A stretch of DNA of 64,000 bases from RH-AL1 sp965198715 (GCA_965198715.1 CBDAPV010000002.1:1880190-1944189), one strand, 5' to 3'; shown: positions 44,165 through 52,115, counted from the first letter of the stretch. Program-made: numbers and translations. Notes: generated from the sequence alone by a model not told the origin.

Positions 44165-44815
44165 CTACGGTGAGACGTGGCCGTGCGAGCGGCCGCCGCT
44201 GACACGGCAGGAGCAGCCGCCGCCGACGTAGGAGGCGTTGTAGAGCTGACAGGTCAGCACCGGCGTGCTGCACGATCCGCCGAGCGTGGCGGCACTGCGG
44301 CCGGTCTGCAGGCCCTCGCCAGAACCCGCGCCGTCGTAGCCGTACTGCACGCCCGGCGCCTGCTGGTAACCACCGTCGTACCCACCGTAGCCGGAGGCAT
44401 CGCCGTAGCCGCCGTCGAGACCATAGCCGCCGTCGCCAAAGCCGCCGTAGCCGAGACCATAGCCGCCGATGAGTCCCGCGCCGACCCCGTAGCCGAGGCC
44501 GCGACCAACGCGGTTGCCGCCGGCATAGCGCCCGCCGCCGACGCCCCCGCGATTGCCGGCGACCTGGCCGCCACCAGTCCGGCCGCCGCCCATCCGGCCA
44601 CCGCCCATGCCGGCGCGTCCCATCCCGCCGCTCATGTGGCCGCCGCCACCCATCCCGCCGCCCATGTGGCCACCGCCACCCATGCCACCGCCGTGGCCGC
44701 CGCCACCCATCCCGCCGCCGCCGTGACCGCCACCGCCACCCATGGCGTACACCGGTCCGCCCATCGCCAGTGCCGCGACCAAGGCCACGGCAGTCGTTCC
44801 AATGTATTCACGCAT
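44165..44815 (-). CDS. Secreted Gly/Met/His-rich protein with a cysteine-rich C-terminal domain
   Basis: A 216-residue exported protein. A signal peptide (MREYIGTTAVALVAALAMGGPVYA) precedes a long low-complexity region made of GGGGHGGGMGGGGHMGGG-type repeats (about 25-85), then Gly/Tyr-rich sequence (about 85-155). The last 50 residues form a distinct domain with GGSCSTPVLTCQLYNASYVGGGCSCRV and GRSHGHVSP; its cysteines probably make disulfides. The domain looks like one seen at the end of small exported proteins in Methylobacterium and Bradyrhizobium relatives. The Gly-His-Met repeats suggest metal binding or an adhesive surface role. The ATG at 44815 is chosen as the start of the signal peptide. 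Confidence 0.75.
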   Translation of the reverse strand: MREYIGTTAVALVAALAMGGPVYAMGGGGGHGGGGMGGGGHGGGMGGGGHMGGGMGGGGHMSGGMGRAGMGGGRMGGGRTGGGQVAGNRGGVGGGRYAGGNRVGRGLGYGVGAGLIGGYGLGYGGFGDGGYGLDGGYGDASGYGGYDGGYQQAPGVQYGYDGAGSGEGLQTGRSAATLGGSCSTPVLTCQLYNASYVGGGCSCRVSGGRSHGHVSP

Positions 44816-45018
44816 ATTATTTTGCCTTTTGATTATCGTGCCTTCGTAAAAGATGAAGTGCATGTCGTTCCAAAAGTTGCATCTGCCGGATTTCGATGAG
44901 GGCTATGTCCTCGGCGTCGAACGACCTTGCACAATTATTGTCCGGAAGGGCGCTCCTCTCCAGTCGGACGGTGGAACGAGCCAGCGTCATCGTTGCGCCT
45001 CGCCGGGCGCCGCCCGGC

Positions 45019-45417
45019 TCACCCCGCCTGCGGGAACCAGCGCTGCACCGCCTCGGCCGTGTCGGCCGGCGTGGTGTTGAAGGCGAACTTCGCCTTCGGG
45101 GCCTCGGCGTGGACGACGTTGATCAGCGTCTCGAGCAGTACGGTCTGGCTGGCGAAGACGCGGATGCCGGCGCCAATCACGACGCAATCCCAACGCCTAG
45201 CGGCGAGCCGCGCCCGCAGGCTCGCCTCCGCCGTCGCGCCGAGATCGACGGGGCAGAATTCGGCGTCGTAGCCAAGTCCGCGCAGGCGGGCGATGTCGGC
45301 GTCGATGCCGGCCTGGATCGTCGCCGCGTTCAGGCCGGGCTTGTCGGCGAAGTCCGGCCCGGAAAAGTCGATGACCGTCGGCTCCAGGCCGACGAAGAGG
45401 ACGCGCACCTGGGCCAT
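45019..45417 (-). CDS. Conserved small Rossmann-like protein, function unknown
   Basis: A 132-residue protein with alternating strands and helices: VRVLFVGLEPTVIDFS at the N-terminus, a helix with DADIARLRGLGYDAEFCPVDL, and DCVVIGAGIRVFASQTVLLETLINVVHAEAPKAKFAFNT. The WDCVVIGAGIR strand-turn resembles a nucleotide-binding loop but there is no complete known motif. It is alone on the minus strand. Its start ATG at 45417 faces the repeat-rich interval 45418-45899. Confidence 0.65.
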   Translation of the reverse strand: MAQVRVLFVGLEPTVIDFSGPDFADKPGLNAATIQAGIDADIARLRGLGYDAEFCPVDLGATAEASLRARLAARRWDCVVIGAGIRVFASQTVLLETLINVVHAEAPKAKFAFNTTPADTAEAVQRWFPQAG

Positions 45418-45492
45418 GCCGGCATCTCCGAGACTCCCGAGCCGAACGCGCTCTGATGCGTTCTGTCAATCAGGCCCGATCAGGCCACGCGC

Positions 45493-45527
45493 TCTTTCTC
45501 CCGCAAGGCCCGCAAGGGGAGAAGGGA
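45493..45527. repeat. Short palindromic repeat related to family R2
   Basis: CTTTCTCCCGCAAGGCCCGC, followed by AAGGGGAGAAGGGA, can fold into a hairpin (TTCTCCC...GGGAGAA-like arms). It shares the CTTCTCCCGCAAGGGGAGAAGG core of the R2 units but lacks the CTCATCCGCC half. It is the first of several repeats packed into the 482-base gene-free interval 45418-45899. Confidence 0.55.
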
Positions 45528-45555
45528 TCGTCGAGCGAGATTGCAGATCTTCCGT

Positions 45556-45662
45556 TAGAGCAATGTCCGCTGTTGCGGACTTGCTCCAACAAAGAAAGAA
45601 ACGTAGCGAGTACAGGCACATAGGTGTCGCAAAGCGACTCCAAATCATCGTCCGATGCTCTA
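45556..45662 (-). mobile_element. MITE-like element, copy B (107 bp, TAGAGCA/TGCTCTA ends)
   Basis: Read on the minus strand it begins TAGAGCATCGGACGATG and ends AGCGGACATTGCTCTA, so the termini are inverted repeats (TAGAGCATCG versus TAGAGCAATG). It aligns over its whole length with copy A at 31022-31125; the inner hairpins GTCGCTTTGCGAC and GTCCGCAACAGCGGAC are conserved in form. It has no coding capacity. The outer TA dinucleotides and TAGAGCA ends match the IS630-family element 3.6 kb upstream. Confidence 0.7.
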
Positions 45663-45663
45663 G

Positions 45664-45710
45664 CCCCTTCTTCCTCCTGCGGGAGAAGGTTGCCGAAGGC
45701 CGAATGAGGG
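45664..45710 (-). repeat. Palindromic intergenic repeat, family R2 (second copy)
   Basis: The minus-strand sequence reads CCCTCATTCGGCCTTCGGCA, then ACCTTCTCCCGCAGGAGGAAGAAGGGG. It matches the copy at 25475-25520 in most positions, including the compensating changes in the GGCCTTCGGCA and TCTCCCGCAGGAG hairpins. It abuts the MITE-like element B at one base distance, so the element may have inserted at the edge of this repeat. Confidence 0.7.
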
Positions 45711-45784
45711 ATCGGGTCACCTCTCCTGGTCAGGTCTTCGTTTCGCGTCGAGGCGGCCTGACAGAAAGGTGACCCGATCCCTCA
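45705..45784. repeat. 80-base inverted repeat with 18-base perfect arms
   Basis: TGAGGGATCGGGTCACCT at 45705-45722 is the exact reverse complement of AGGTGACCCGATCCCTCA at 45767-45784. Inside, GTCAGG (45729-45734) and CCTGAC (45757-45762) give a second stem. The outer ends merge with R2-type CTCATCC sequence on both sides, so the structure joins two R2-like halves head to head. It would form a large cruciform or RNA hairpin about 115 bases before the LysR gene start. Confidence 0.75.
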
Positions 45785-45899
45785 TCCGCCTGTAGCCGGA
45801 GAAGCGGCGGGAGCGCAGCAATCGCCACGACTCGCGCTTGTCGGGTGACGGCATGCAGACGGGTGGCCCCCTCCGCGTCGGCACGCTAACGATCTCCAG

Positions 45900-46826
45900 G
45901 TGAGAAACCTGCTTGCCTTGAAGCTCTACACGCGGGTGGCTCGCCTCGGCAGCTTCTCCGCCGCCGCTCGCGAACTCGGGCTCTCCCAATCGCAGGCCTC
46001 GCGCATCATCTCCGATCTCGAGGCGGAGCTCGGCTCCCGCCTCCTGTCGCGGACGACGCGGGCCGTCGTCCCGAACGACGCCGGAGCCGATTACCTCGCG
46101 CGCATCGAGCCGATCCTCGATGCGCTCGACGAGGCGGATCAAAGCATTCGCGGCGGAAGCGAGCTTCGAGGTGTACTTCGTGTCGGCATGCCGACCAGCT
46201 TCGCCCTGCGCGACGTGATCCCGCGTCTTCCGGCGTTCACCGACAAGCACCCGCACGTTCAGCTTCAGATCCTCATGGAGGACAAACGACAGGATCTGGT
46301 TCGCGAGGCCGTCGACGTGGCGATCCGTGTCGGCAAGCTGGCGGACTCGAGTGCGACCGCCCGGCTGATCGCCGTGACGCATCGCATCGTCATCGCGGCG
46401 CCCCGGTACCTCGCTCGCCTCGGGACTCCCTCCCGCCCGGCCGATCTGACCGCCCATCGGATCGTCGGCGGTCCTGCGTCGGCGGCGGCGAACGCCTGGA
46501 CGTTCGAGCGCGACGGCACGAGCGAGACGATCGACCTCGAGCCGCATGTGTTGTTCAGCGACAACGAAGGCGCGATCGCCGCGGCCGTCGCCGGACTCGG
46601 CATCACCTCGACTACAGGATGGTCGTGCCGTCGCGAGACAACCAACGGCTCGCTCGTCCGGATCCTCGCTCCCTGGACGATGTCCGACATCACGGTCCAC
46701 GCCTATTTCCCAATGGGGCGCGGGACCCGGGCGGCGGCGAGGGCCTTCATCGACTATCTCGTCGATGAGCTTAAGAACGATACAGATCATCCCGTAAACG
46801 GCGGCATTGATGCGAGGCGTACATAG
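45900..46826 (+). CDS. LysR-family transcriptional regulator
   Basis: A 308-residue regulator. The N-terminal winged helix-turn-helix has ARLGSFSAAARELGLSQSQASRIISDLE and LGSRLLSRTTRAVVPNDAG; the C-terminal part (about 90-295) is a substrate-binding-protein-like effector domain (LRGVLRVGMPTSFA, IRVGKLADSSATARLI). It resembles the subgroup that often controls oxidoreductases or antibiotic-related genes, but the inducer and targets are unknown. The start is the GTG at 45900, the usual distance before the HTH. No divergent target gene is next to it, which is unusual: the upstream 480 bases hold only repeats. Confidence 0.9.
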   Translation: MRNLLALKLYTRVARLGSFSAAARELGLSQSQASRIISDLEAELGSRLLSRTTRAVVPNDAGADYLARIEPILDALDEADQSIRGGSELRGVLRVGMPTSFALRDVIPRLPAFTDKHPHVQLQILMEDKRQDLVREAVDVAIRVGKLADSSATARLIAVTHRIVIAAPRYLARLGTPSRPADLTAHRIVGGPASAAANAWTFERDGTSETIDLEPHVLFSDNEGAIAAAVAGLGITSTTGWSCRRETTNGSLVRILAPWTMSDITVHAYFPMGRGTRAAARAFIDYLVDELKNDTDHPVNGGIDARRT

Positions 46827-46918
46827 AAGAAAGCGAAATTCCTCGGCTACCGGGCGAGCGCCACTAGGATCACTTTTCAACCCAAGGAAGCGCGATTGGC
46901 TTCTCTCGGGTGGTCAAC

Positions 46919-47602
46919 ATGATCAAGACAGCAGCCTTCTCCCTCCTCAGCGCCGTGGGGTTCACCGCGACCGTTCAGGTCCATTCGCCGGTTGATCATC
47001 CCTCGCGCCTTCAGCCCGCGATCACACTCCATGTACACCCGGCCGTGACGGACGATCGCGCGAACGCGATCGAGACGATCGCCGTCTACTATTCACCGCT
47101 CGAGTCCACGAAGGTGACGAGGCTGGTCGGCTTCGGCATGGCCTACCACATGGCCATCGTCTACACGGACCGCGCCGGAAACAGCTACGGCGCAAGCTCG
47201 GGCCCTTCGGACAACGCCAGCCCGCAGACGCCTGCCAACGCCCTCAAGGCAATCGTCTTCATGGCCGACCAACAGCCCTCCAGCTTCGGCACGCTGGTGG
47301 CGGATCCGTCGAACGACCACGTCTTCATCGAAGGCCACGCCGAGGATTACTACACGAAGGACCGCGAGGGTCGGGCCTATCCCCACTCCCTCGTCACGCG
47401 AGGCAAGGACCTCTCGGCCAGCTGGGCTTCGATCCTTCGGACCTACGCCGACGTCGATCGGCTCGCCCTGACCTATTCGCCGACGAGCCAGAACTCGAAC
47501 AGCCTCGCCGGAACGGCGCTGCGCAGGGCCGGTCTCGCCCCGGCCTTCTCGAGCGCCACCGTCTTTGCCCCCGGTCTGTTCACGCAGCTGCCTACAGGCT
47601 GA
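46919..47602 (+). CDS. Secreted protein of unknown function
   Basis: A 227-residue protein with a probable signal peptide (MIKTAAFSLLSAVGFTATVQVHS). The mature part has a YHMAIVYTDRAGNSYGASSGPSD segment, HVFIEGHAEDYYTKDREG and a C-terminal ALTYSPTSQNSNSLAGTALRRAGL. The combination of a histidine in YHMAIVYTD and the N-S-N-S-L-A-G-T-A-L-R-R stretch faintly recalls NlpC/P60-like or transglutaminase-like folds seen in exported effectors, but no known family can be assigned. The ATG at 46919 follows a GTG three codons earlier. It stands between a LysR gene and a carbonic anhydrase gene. Confidence 0.65.
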   Translation: MIKTAAFSLLSAVGFTATVQVHSPVDHPSRLQPAITLHVHPAVTDDRANAIETIAVYYSPLESTKVTRLVGFGMAYHMAIVYTDRAGNSYGASSGPSDNASPQTPANALKAIVFMADQQPSSFGTLVADPSNDHVFIEGHAEDYYTKDREGRAYPHSLVTRGKDLSASWASILRTYADVDRLALTYSPTSQNSNSLAGTALRRAGLAPAFSSATVFAPGLFTQLPTG

Positions 47603-47690
47603 TCTCACTATGTCGCACAAGGCGGTTGGTGGGACGACAAGGCCGACCTTCCTGTAGCCCCGCAAGAGACTCCTACGGATAGAGGCACCC

Positions 47691-48236
47691 ATGAGCTTTC
47701 TTGACACCCTCATCGAGCGAAACGCCGCCTTCGCCGGCACAGGCTTCTCCGCCGACCTGAAGATGCTACCCTCGATGAGGACGATCATCGTCGGCTGCGT
47801 CGATCCTCGCGTCGATCCGGTCGACGTGCTCGGGCTCGAGCCGGGCGAAGCGGTCGTCATCCGCAACGTCGGCGGCCGGATCAACGCGCCGCTGCTCGAA
47901 ACCATGGCGATCCTCCGCACGATCGCCCAGGCGGCTGGCAAAGCGATCGGGCCGGGCTGGCACCTCGTCGTGCTGCATCACACCGACTGCGGCATCATCG
48001 GCTGCCTGCACCATGCGCCAGACCTGCTCGCCAAGCATCTCGGCGTCGCGCCGGCAGCTCTGGACGCCCTTGCCATCGGCGACCCCTACAAGGCGGTGGC
48101 GCTCGATGTCGCCGCCTTGAAGGCCAACCCCGACCTGCCCGGCGGCTTCATCGTATCGGGCCTCGTCTACGACGTCGCCACCGGCCGCATCGACACGGTC
48201 GTTCCGCCGGCGATGCTGCGCGCCGAGATGGTTTGA
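47691..48236 (+). CDS. Beta-class carbonic anhydrase
   Basis: Reversible hydration of CO2 to bicarbonate in the cytoplasm. The 181-residue protein has the zinc ligands Cys36 (in VGCVDPRVDP, with the Asp38/Arg40 dyad), His97 and Cys100 (in LHHTDCGII). The length is typical of the compact beta class. The RNVGGRINAP segment is also conserved. The ATG at 47691 follows GATAGAGGC. The gene appears monocistronic; no CO2-fixation gene is in the window. Confidence 0.9.
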   Translation: MSFLDTLIERNAAFAGTGFSADLKMLPSMRTIIVGCVDPRVDPVDVLGLEPGEAVVIRNVGGRINAPLLETMAILRTIAQAAGKAIGPGWHLVVLHHTDCGIIGCLHHAPDLLAKHLGVAPAALDALAIGDPYKAVALDVAALKANPDLPGGFIVSGLVYDVATGRIDTVVPPAMLRAEMV

Positions 48237-48373
48237 CGCACGATGCCGGAATGCACGCCCGCTCCGGGCTCTGCCACCGGCATCGATCATTGCAAACCGA
48301 GCACCGGCAGCGATCGACGACGCTCACCTCCACGACCGATCGGCTTGCGCCCGACACCGTCGAATAAAGGCGG

Positions 48374-48907
48374 CTAGCGAACCTGCCGCTTGTCGAGCTT
48401 CCTCGCGAGGGTGCGGCGGTGCATGCCGAGGCGGCGAGCGGTTTCCGAAATGTTGAAGTTGGTCTCGGCCAGCATCTCGTGGATGCGCTCCCATTCGAGC
48501 GTCTTGATGGATGTGGCGCGCGGGCTGGTCGGGACCCGTTCGTCCCCCGCGCCCTTGCTGAAGGCAGCCTCGATGTCGTCCGTGTTCGAGGGCTTGGCCA
48601 GGTAGTGGCAGGCGCCGAGCTTGATCGACTCGACGGCCGTCGCGATGCTCGCGAACCCGGTCAGGACGACGATCAGCATTTCGGGCGAATGGGCGTGAAG
48701 AGCCTGCACGCAGCTCAGCCCCGAGGCGCCGGCGAGCTTGAGGTCGACCACGGCGTAGCCCGGCGTCCGCTCCCGCAACAGCGCCTGCACACTCTCGAGA
48801 TCGGTTGCCACCAGAACCTCGTAGCCTCGCCGCTCGAACGATCGCTTCAGCGTCCGGGCGAACGCCTCGTCGTCGTCGACGATCACAAGCAGACGCTCAG
48901 CCGGCAT
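48374..48907 (-). CDS. regA: Redox response regulator, RegA/PrrA/ActR family
   Basis: A 177-residue response regulator. The receiver has DDDEAF at 11-16, phosphoacceptor Asp55 in YAVVDLKLAGASGL and Lys105 in YLAKPSNTDDIEAAF. The C-terminus (about 130-175) is a Fis-type helix-turn-helix, LEWERIHEMLAETNFNISETARRLGMHRRTLARKL, which is nearly the same throughout the RegA family. The family controls respiratory, photosynthetic and nitrogen or carbon fixation genes by redox state. The ATG at 48907 overlaps the regB end by 11 bases. It is the last gene of the cyoABCD-surf1-regBA operon, so it may act on the oxidase genes it is transcribed with. Confidence 0.9.
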   Translation of the reverse strand: MPAERLLVIVDDDEAFARTLKRSFERRGYEVLVATDLESVQALLRERTPGYAVVDLKLAGASGLSCVQALHAHSPEMLIVVLTGFASIATAVESIKLGACHYLAKPSNTDDIEAAFSKGAGDERVPTSPRATSIKTLEWERIHEMLAETNFNISETARRLGMHRRTLARKLDKRQVR

Positions 48908-50261
48908 CCTTAACCTTTTCGCCAACGGACAGCACGGCAAGCGGCAGCAACAGCGTCACGACGGCGCCGTGGCCGAGGCGGTTTGCCGCCGCCACGTAGC
49001 CTTCGAGCTTGCGCACCACGTTGACGACGAGGAACAGGCCGAGGCCACTGCCCGGGTGATCCTTGCTCGACTGGTAGGGCTTGCCGAGCTTCTCGAGGAC
49101 CTCGGGCGGGAAACCGGTGCCGTCGTCGGTCACGACGAGGCGCAGCATGCCGTCCTCACGGGACACTTCGAGCACGATGGAGCGCGCGGAGGCTTCCTGA
49201 GCGTTGTCGAGCAGGTTGGTGACGACCTGCTTCAGCGCCGTATCGGAGACGATCGTCACGTCCTCCTCCAAGGCGTCGACGAACTCGAGCGTCGCCGTGT
49301 GTCGCGCGGCTCGCCAATCCTCGACGATCTCGTCGAGGAAGGTGTGCAGCGTGGTGATGGCAGCCGACTCGCTGCGCGTCCCACCGGCGGAGACGATGAT
49401 GCCGGTCAGGATCGACTTGCATCGCCGCACCTCGCCCTCCATGGCCGCGATCTCGCCCATCAGCTCTGGATCGCCGGTGAGCGCCGGCATGCGACGCCAA
49501 TCCCCCAGGATCACCGAGAGCGTGGCGAGAGGCGTCCCCAGCTCGTGGGCCGCGCCCGAGGCGAGAAGACCCATGCGGACGATATGCTCCTCCTCGATGT
49601 TCTGCTGGCGCAGCGCCGCCAGGCGGGCGTCGCGCTCGCGAAGGTTGTCGTTGATCCTGGTGACGAACACCACGAGCAGGGCGGCATCGAGCAGGAAGCA
49701 GATCAGCATGCCGGCGATATGCAGGCCGAAGAGACTTCGGTCCGGCAGCGCGCTGAGGTCGAGGGGTCGGTAACCTATCGTCAGTCCGGCGAAGCAAAGG
49801 CACGTCAAGGTCACCATGATCCAGGTCGACCCCGCGTCCAACAGCACGGCACCGAGGGTCACCTGAAGCAGGTACAGCGAAGTGAACGGGTTCGTCGCTC
49901 CGCCGGTCAGGTAGAACTGCAGGGTCAGCGCGGCGACATCGAGCAGCAGTGCCGTGAACAGCTCGGAATTGGCCACGTCGGTCGGGCGTGACAGCCGCAC
50001 GAGGCTTGCGAAGTTGAGGCCGACCAGCGCGACCAGCACAGTCGCCATCGGGCCGATCGGAAGCGCGATCCCGATGCCGAGGCCCACCACGACGATGGTG
50101 GCGATCTGCCCGCCGACGGCGATCCAGCGCAGCTGGATGAGGAGGAGCAGGTTCTTGCGGCCGGCCGCATCGTCGTCGCCGTCTCGCGTGTCGGCCTGGT
50201 GGCCGGTGGAGGATCGCTCGGCCGAGCCGAGACCTCGACGGAGGAGTGAAGCCAAGGTCAC
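48897..50261 (-). CDS. regB: Redox sensor histidine kinase, RegB/PrrB family
   Basis: A 454-residue membrane kinase with about six membrane segments (residues 42-200). The ubiquinone-binding heptapeptide GGATNPF is at 120-126, the H-box is in SGAAHELGTPLATLSV with His239, and the redox-sensitive cysteine is retained at 281 in RRCKSIL. N and G boxes are intact (NLLDNAQEAS, DDGTGFPPE, GSGLGLFLV). The start is the GTG at 50261, which overlaps the surf1 stop (GTGA); upstream ATG-less residues have no homology. Location within the oxidase operon would let quinone redox state, sensed by RegB, feed back on terminal oxidase expression. Confidence 0.92.
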   Translation of the reverse strand: MTLASLLRRGLGSAERSSTGHQADTRDGDDDAAGRKNLLLLIQLRWIAVGGQIATIVVVGLGIGIALPIGPMATVLVALVGLNFASLVRLSRPTDVANSELFTALLLDVAALTLQFYLTGGATNPFTSLYLLQVTLGAVLLDAGSTWIMVTLTCLCFAGLTIGYRPLDLSALPDRSLFGLHIAGMLICFLLDAALLVVFVTRINDNLRERDARLAALRQQNIEEEHIVRMGLLASGAAHELGTPLATLSVILGDWRRMPALTGDPELMGEIAAMEGEVRRCKSILTGIIVSAGGTRSESAAITTLHTFLDEIVEDWRAARHTATLEFVDALEEDVTIVSDTALKQVVTNLLDNAQEASARSIVLEVSREDGMLRLVVTDDGTGFPPEVLEKLGKPYQSSKDHPGSGLGLFLVVNVVRKLEGYVAAANRLGHGAVVTLLLPLAVLSVGEKVKDAG

Positions 50262-51037
50262 GGCGCGTCCCTGCGGAGGCGGAGCTCGTCCCGGACCACC
50301 CATACGGCAGCCGCAGCCAGCATTGCGGCCAAGCCGAACCAGGTCAGGGCGTAGATCAGGTGATTGTTGGGAAAGGCGATGACCGTCAAGCCCCCGACCG
50401 GGGCGTCGGCCGCGCCGGGCGAGGCTCCGGCATCAATGAAGTAAGGAGCGACCGGTCCGAGATGGCGGGCCGCGGCGATCGCCGCAACGTCGCGGCTGTA
50501 CCAGCGGTCAGCCGCCGGATCGTTGCTGCGCAAAAAGGCGCCGTTCGGCTCGGACAGGCGCAGGAGCCCGGCGACCGCGGCTTCGCCGGACGAAGGTCGC
50601 GCATGCGATGCCGGAGCGCGGCGATCGAGCGGGACGAAGCCGCGGTTCACCAGCACGATGAAACCGGTGTCCGTCCGCAAGGGTGCAAGTATCCAGAAGC
50701 CGCCGCCGCGCTCCGTGACGGCCTGAACGGCCGTCTCACCGTCGAGGAACACGCCCCTGGCCTCGATGTGCCGGTAGGCGTCGGTACGCGCCGTGATGGA
50801 GGGCCAGGTCGAAGGCGGCGGTGCGGGCGAGGCCGGCGCGTGCACCCTGGCATCGACGGCAGCGATGAGGTCGAGCTTCCAGCGAAGGCGATGGAGCTGC
50901 CAGGCTCCCAAGACCAGCAGCGCCAGGAATATTAGGAGAGCCGCCGCGCCAATCGCAATCAGCGCGGTGGTCGAGCGCCGTCGAACCGCTGCAGTGTGCC
51001 CGTCGGCCGCCATAAAGGCCGACGGATTTTGGCTCAT
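50258..51037 (-). CDS. SURF1 family oxidase assembly protein
   Basis: A 259-residue membrane protein of the SURF1/Shy1 family, which assists heme insertion into heme-copper oxidase subunit I. It has two membrane segments (about 29-52 and near the C-terminus, LIYALTWFGLAAMLAAAAVWVVRDE) and a periplasmic domain between with GAWQLHRLRWKLDLI, ARGVFLDGE, GFIVLVNRGFVPLD and PNNHLIYALTW. The ATG at 51037 overlaps the cyoD stop as ATGA. Its place in a quinol oxidase operon, where a heme-O synthase (cyoE) is more usual, suggests that it serves this oxidase. Confidence 0.9.
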   Translation of the reverse strand: MSQNPSAFMAADGHTAAVRRRSTTALIAIGAAALLIFLALLVLGAWQLHRLRWKLDLIAAVDARVHAPASPAPPPSTWPSITARTDAYRHIEARGVFLDGETAVQAVTERGGGFWILAPLRTDTGFIVLVNRGFVPLDRRAPASHARPSSGEAAVAGLLRLSEPNGAFLRSNDPAADRWYSRDVAAIAAARHLGPVAPYFIDAGASPGAADAPVGGLTVIAFPNNHLIYALTWFGLAAMLAAAAVWVVRDELRLRRDAP

Positions 51038-51492
51038 CGCATGTCGTGCATATGCTGCGGAGACATGCCGGGCATCGCGTCGTCGGACATAGCGGGCGGC
51101 GACAGGGCGGCCCCGTGAGGCGCCATGTCGTGCATCACCGGCATCATGTTGGCGTTCAGGTGGTACATGACCCAGACCGAGCCCGACAAGGTGATGAACA
51201 CGACAACCGACGTGAAGATCAGCGCGAGGACGGTCCATCCGCCTTCGGAGCGGGTGTTCATGTGCAGGAAGTAGATCATGTGCACGACGATCTGCACGAA
51301 GGCGAGGCCCATGATGATCATCGCCAGAACGCGGGAATCATGGAGCACGTGGCCCATGACCAGCCAGAACGGGATGGCTGTCAGGATGACGGACAGAACG
51401 AAGCCGGTGATGTAGCTCCTATAGGTTCCGTGCCCGGCCTCGTGGTGGTCGGGCAGGACCTCGACGTGGACGGCGTCGCTGCTGGCGCTCAT
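51034..51492 (-). CDS. cyoD: Cytochrome o ubiquinol oxidase subunit IV
   Basis: A small membrane subunit of the proton-pumping quinol oxidase. Three membrane segments (about 27-50, 54-76 and 88-110) with SYITGFVLSVILTAIPFWLVM and MIIMGLAFVQIVVHMIYFLHM are typical. The protein is 152 residues versus about 109 in E. coli; the extra part is a C-terminal Met/His/Pro-rich tail (HDMAPHGAALSPPAMSDDAM, MSPQHMHDMR). Such tails can bind copper. It overlaps both neighbours (ATGA at each end), so expression is coupled with cyoC and surf1. Confidence 0.92.
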   Translation of the reverse strand: MSASSDAVHVEVLPDHHEAGHGTYRSYITGFVLSVILTAIPFWLVMGHVLHDSRVLAMIIMGLAFVQIVVHMIYFLHMNTRSEGGWTVLALIFTSVVVFITLSGSVWVMYHLNANMMPVMHDMAPHGAALSPPAMSDDAMPGMSPQHMHDMR

Positions 51493-52115
51493 GGCAGCAC
51501 GCTCACAAGGTAGACGAACGAGAACACGCCGATCCAGATCACGTCGAGGAAGTGCCAGAACATGCTGAGGCACATCAGCCTGCGCTGGTTCTCCGGCCCG
51601 ATCCCGCGCAGGCCGACCTGGACCATCAACGTCACCATCCAGATGAGGCCGACCGTCACGTGCAGGCCGTGGGTGCCGACGAGCGTGAAGAAGGCCGAGA
51701 GGAAGGCGCTGCGGTCGGGCCCCGCACCTTCGTGGATGAGATGGGTGAACTCCTGCAGCTCAAGCCCGACGAAGACCATGCCGAACAGTCCGGTGATCGC
51801 CATCCAGCCGAGCAGGCCGGCCTTTCGGCCACGCTCCATCGCCAACATCGCGAAGCCGAAGGTGATCGACGAGAGCAGCAACATCGCCGTGTTGATGGCG
51901 ACGACGGGGAGCTCGAACAAGTCGCCGGCCGACGGCCCGGCCGCGAAGTTGCGGCCGACCACCGCGTAGACGGCGAACAGGACCGCGAAGATGAGACAAT
52001 CGCTCATCAGGTAGATCCAGAAGCCGAGCATGGTGCCGCCCTCGGCGTGGCCATGCTCTTCGCCGACGTAGAAGTGCAGGTCGCCGTCGAAGGTCGCGTC
52101 GTTCGAGCGGGTCAT
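51489..52115 (-). CDS. cyoC: Cytochrome o ubiquinol oxidase subunit III
   Basis: A 208-residue inner-membrane subunit III with five membrane segments: LGFWIYLMSDCLIFAVLFAVYAV, VVAINTAMLLLSSITFGFAML, LLGWMAITGLFGMVFVGLELQE, SAFFTLVGTHGLHVTVGLIWM and MFWHFLDVIWIGVFSFVYLVS. GTHGLHV and WHFLDVIW are family landmarks. It stabilises subunit I and its oxygen access. Its ATG overlaps the cyoB stop and its stop overlaps the cyoD ATG, both as ATGA. Confidence 0.95.
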   Translation of the reverse strand: MTRSNDATFDGDLHFYVGEEHGHAEGGTMLGFWIYLMSDCLIFAVLFAVYAVVGRNFAAGPSAGDLFELPVVAINTAMLLLSSITFGFAMLAMERGRKAGLLGWMAITGLFGMVFVGLELQEFTHLIHEGAGPDRSAFLSAFFTLVGTHGLHVTVGLIWMVTLMVQVGLRGIGPENQRRLMCLSMFWHFLDVIWIGVFSFVYLVSVLP

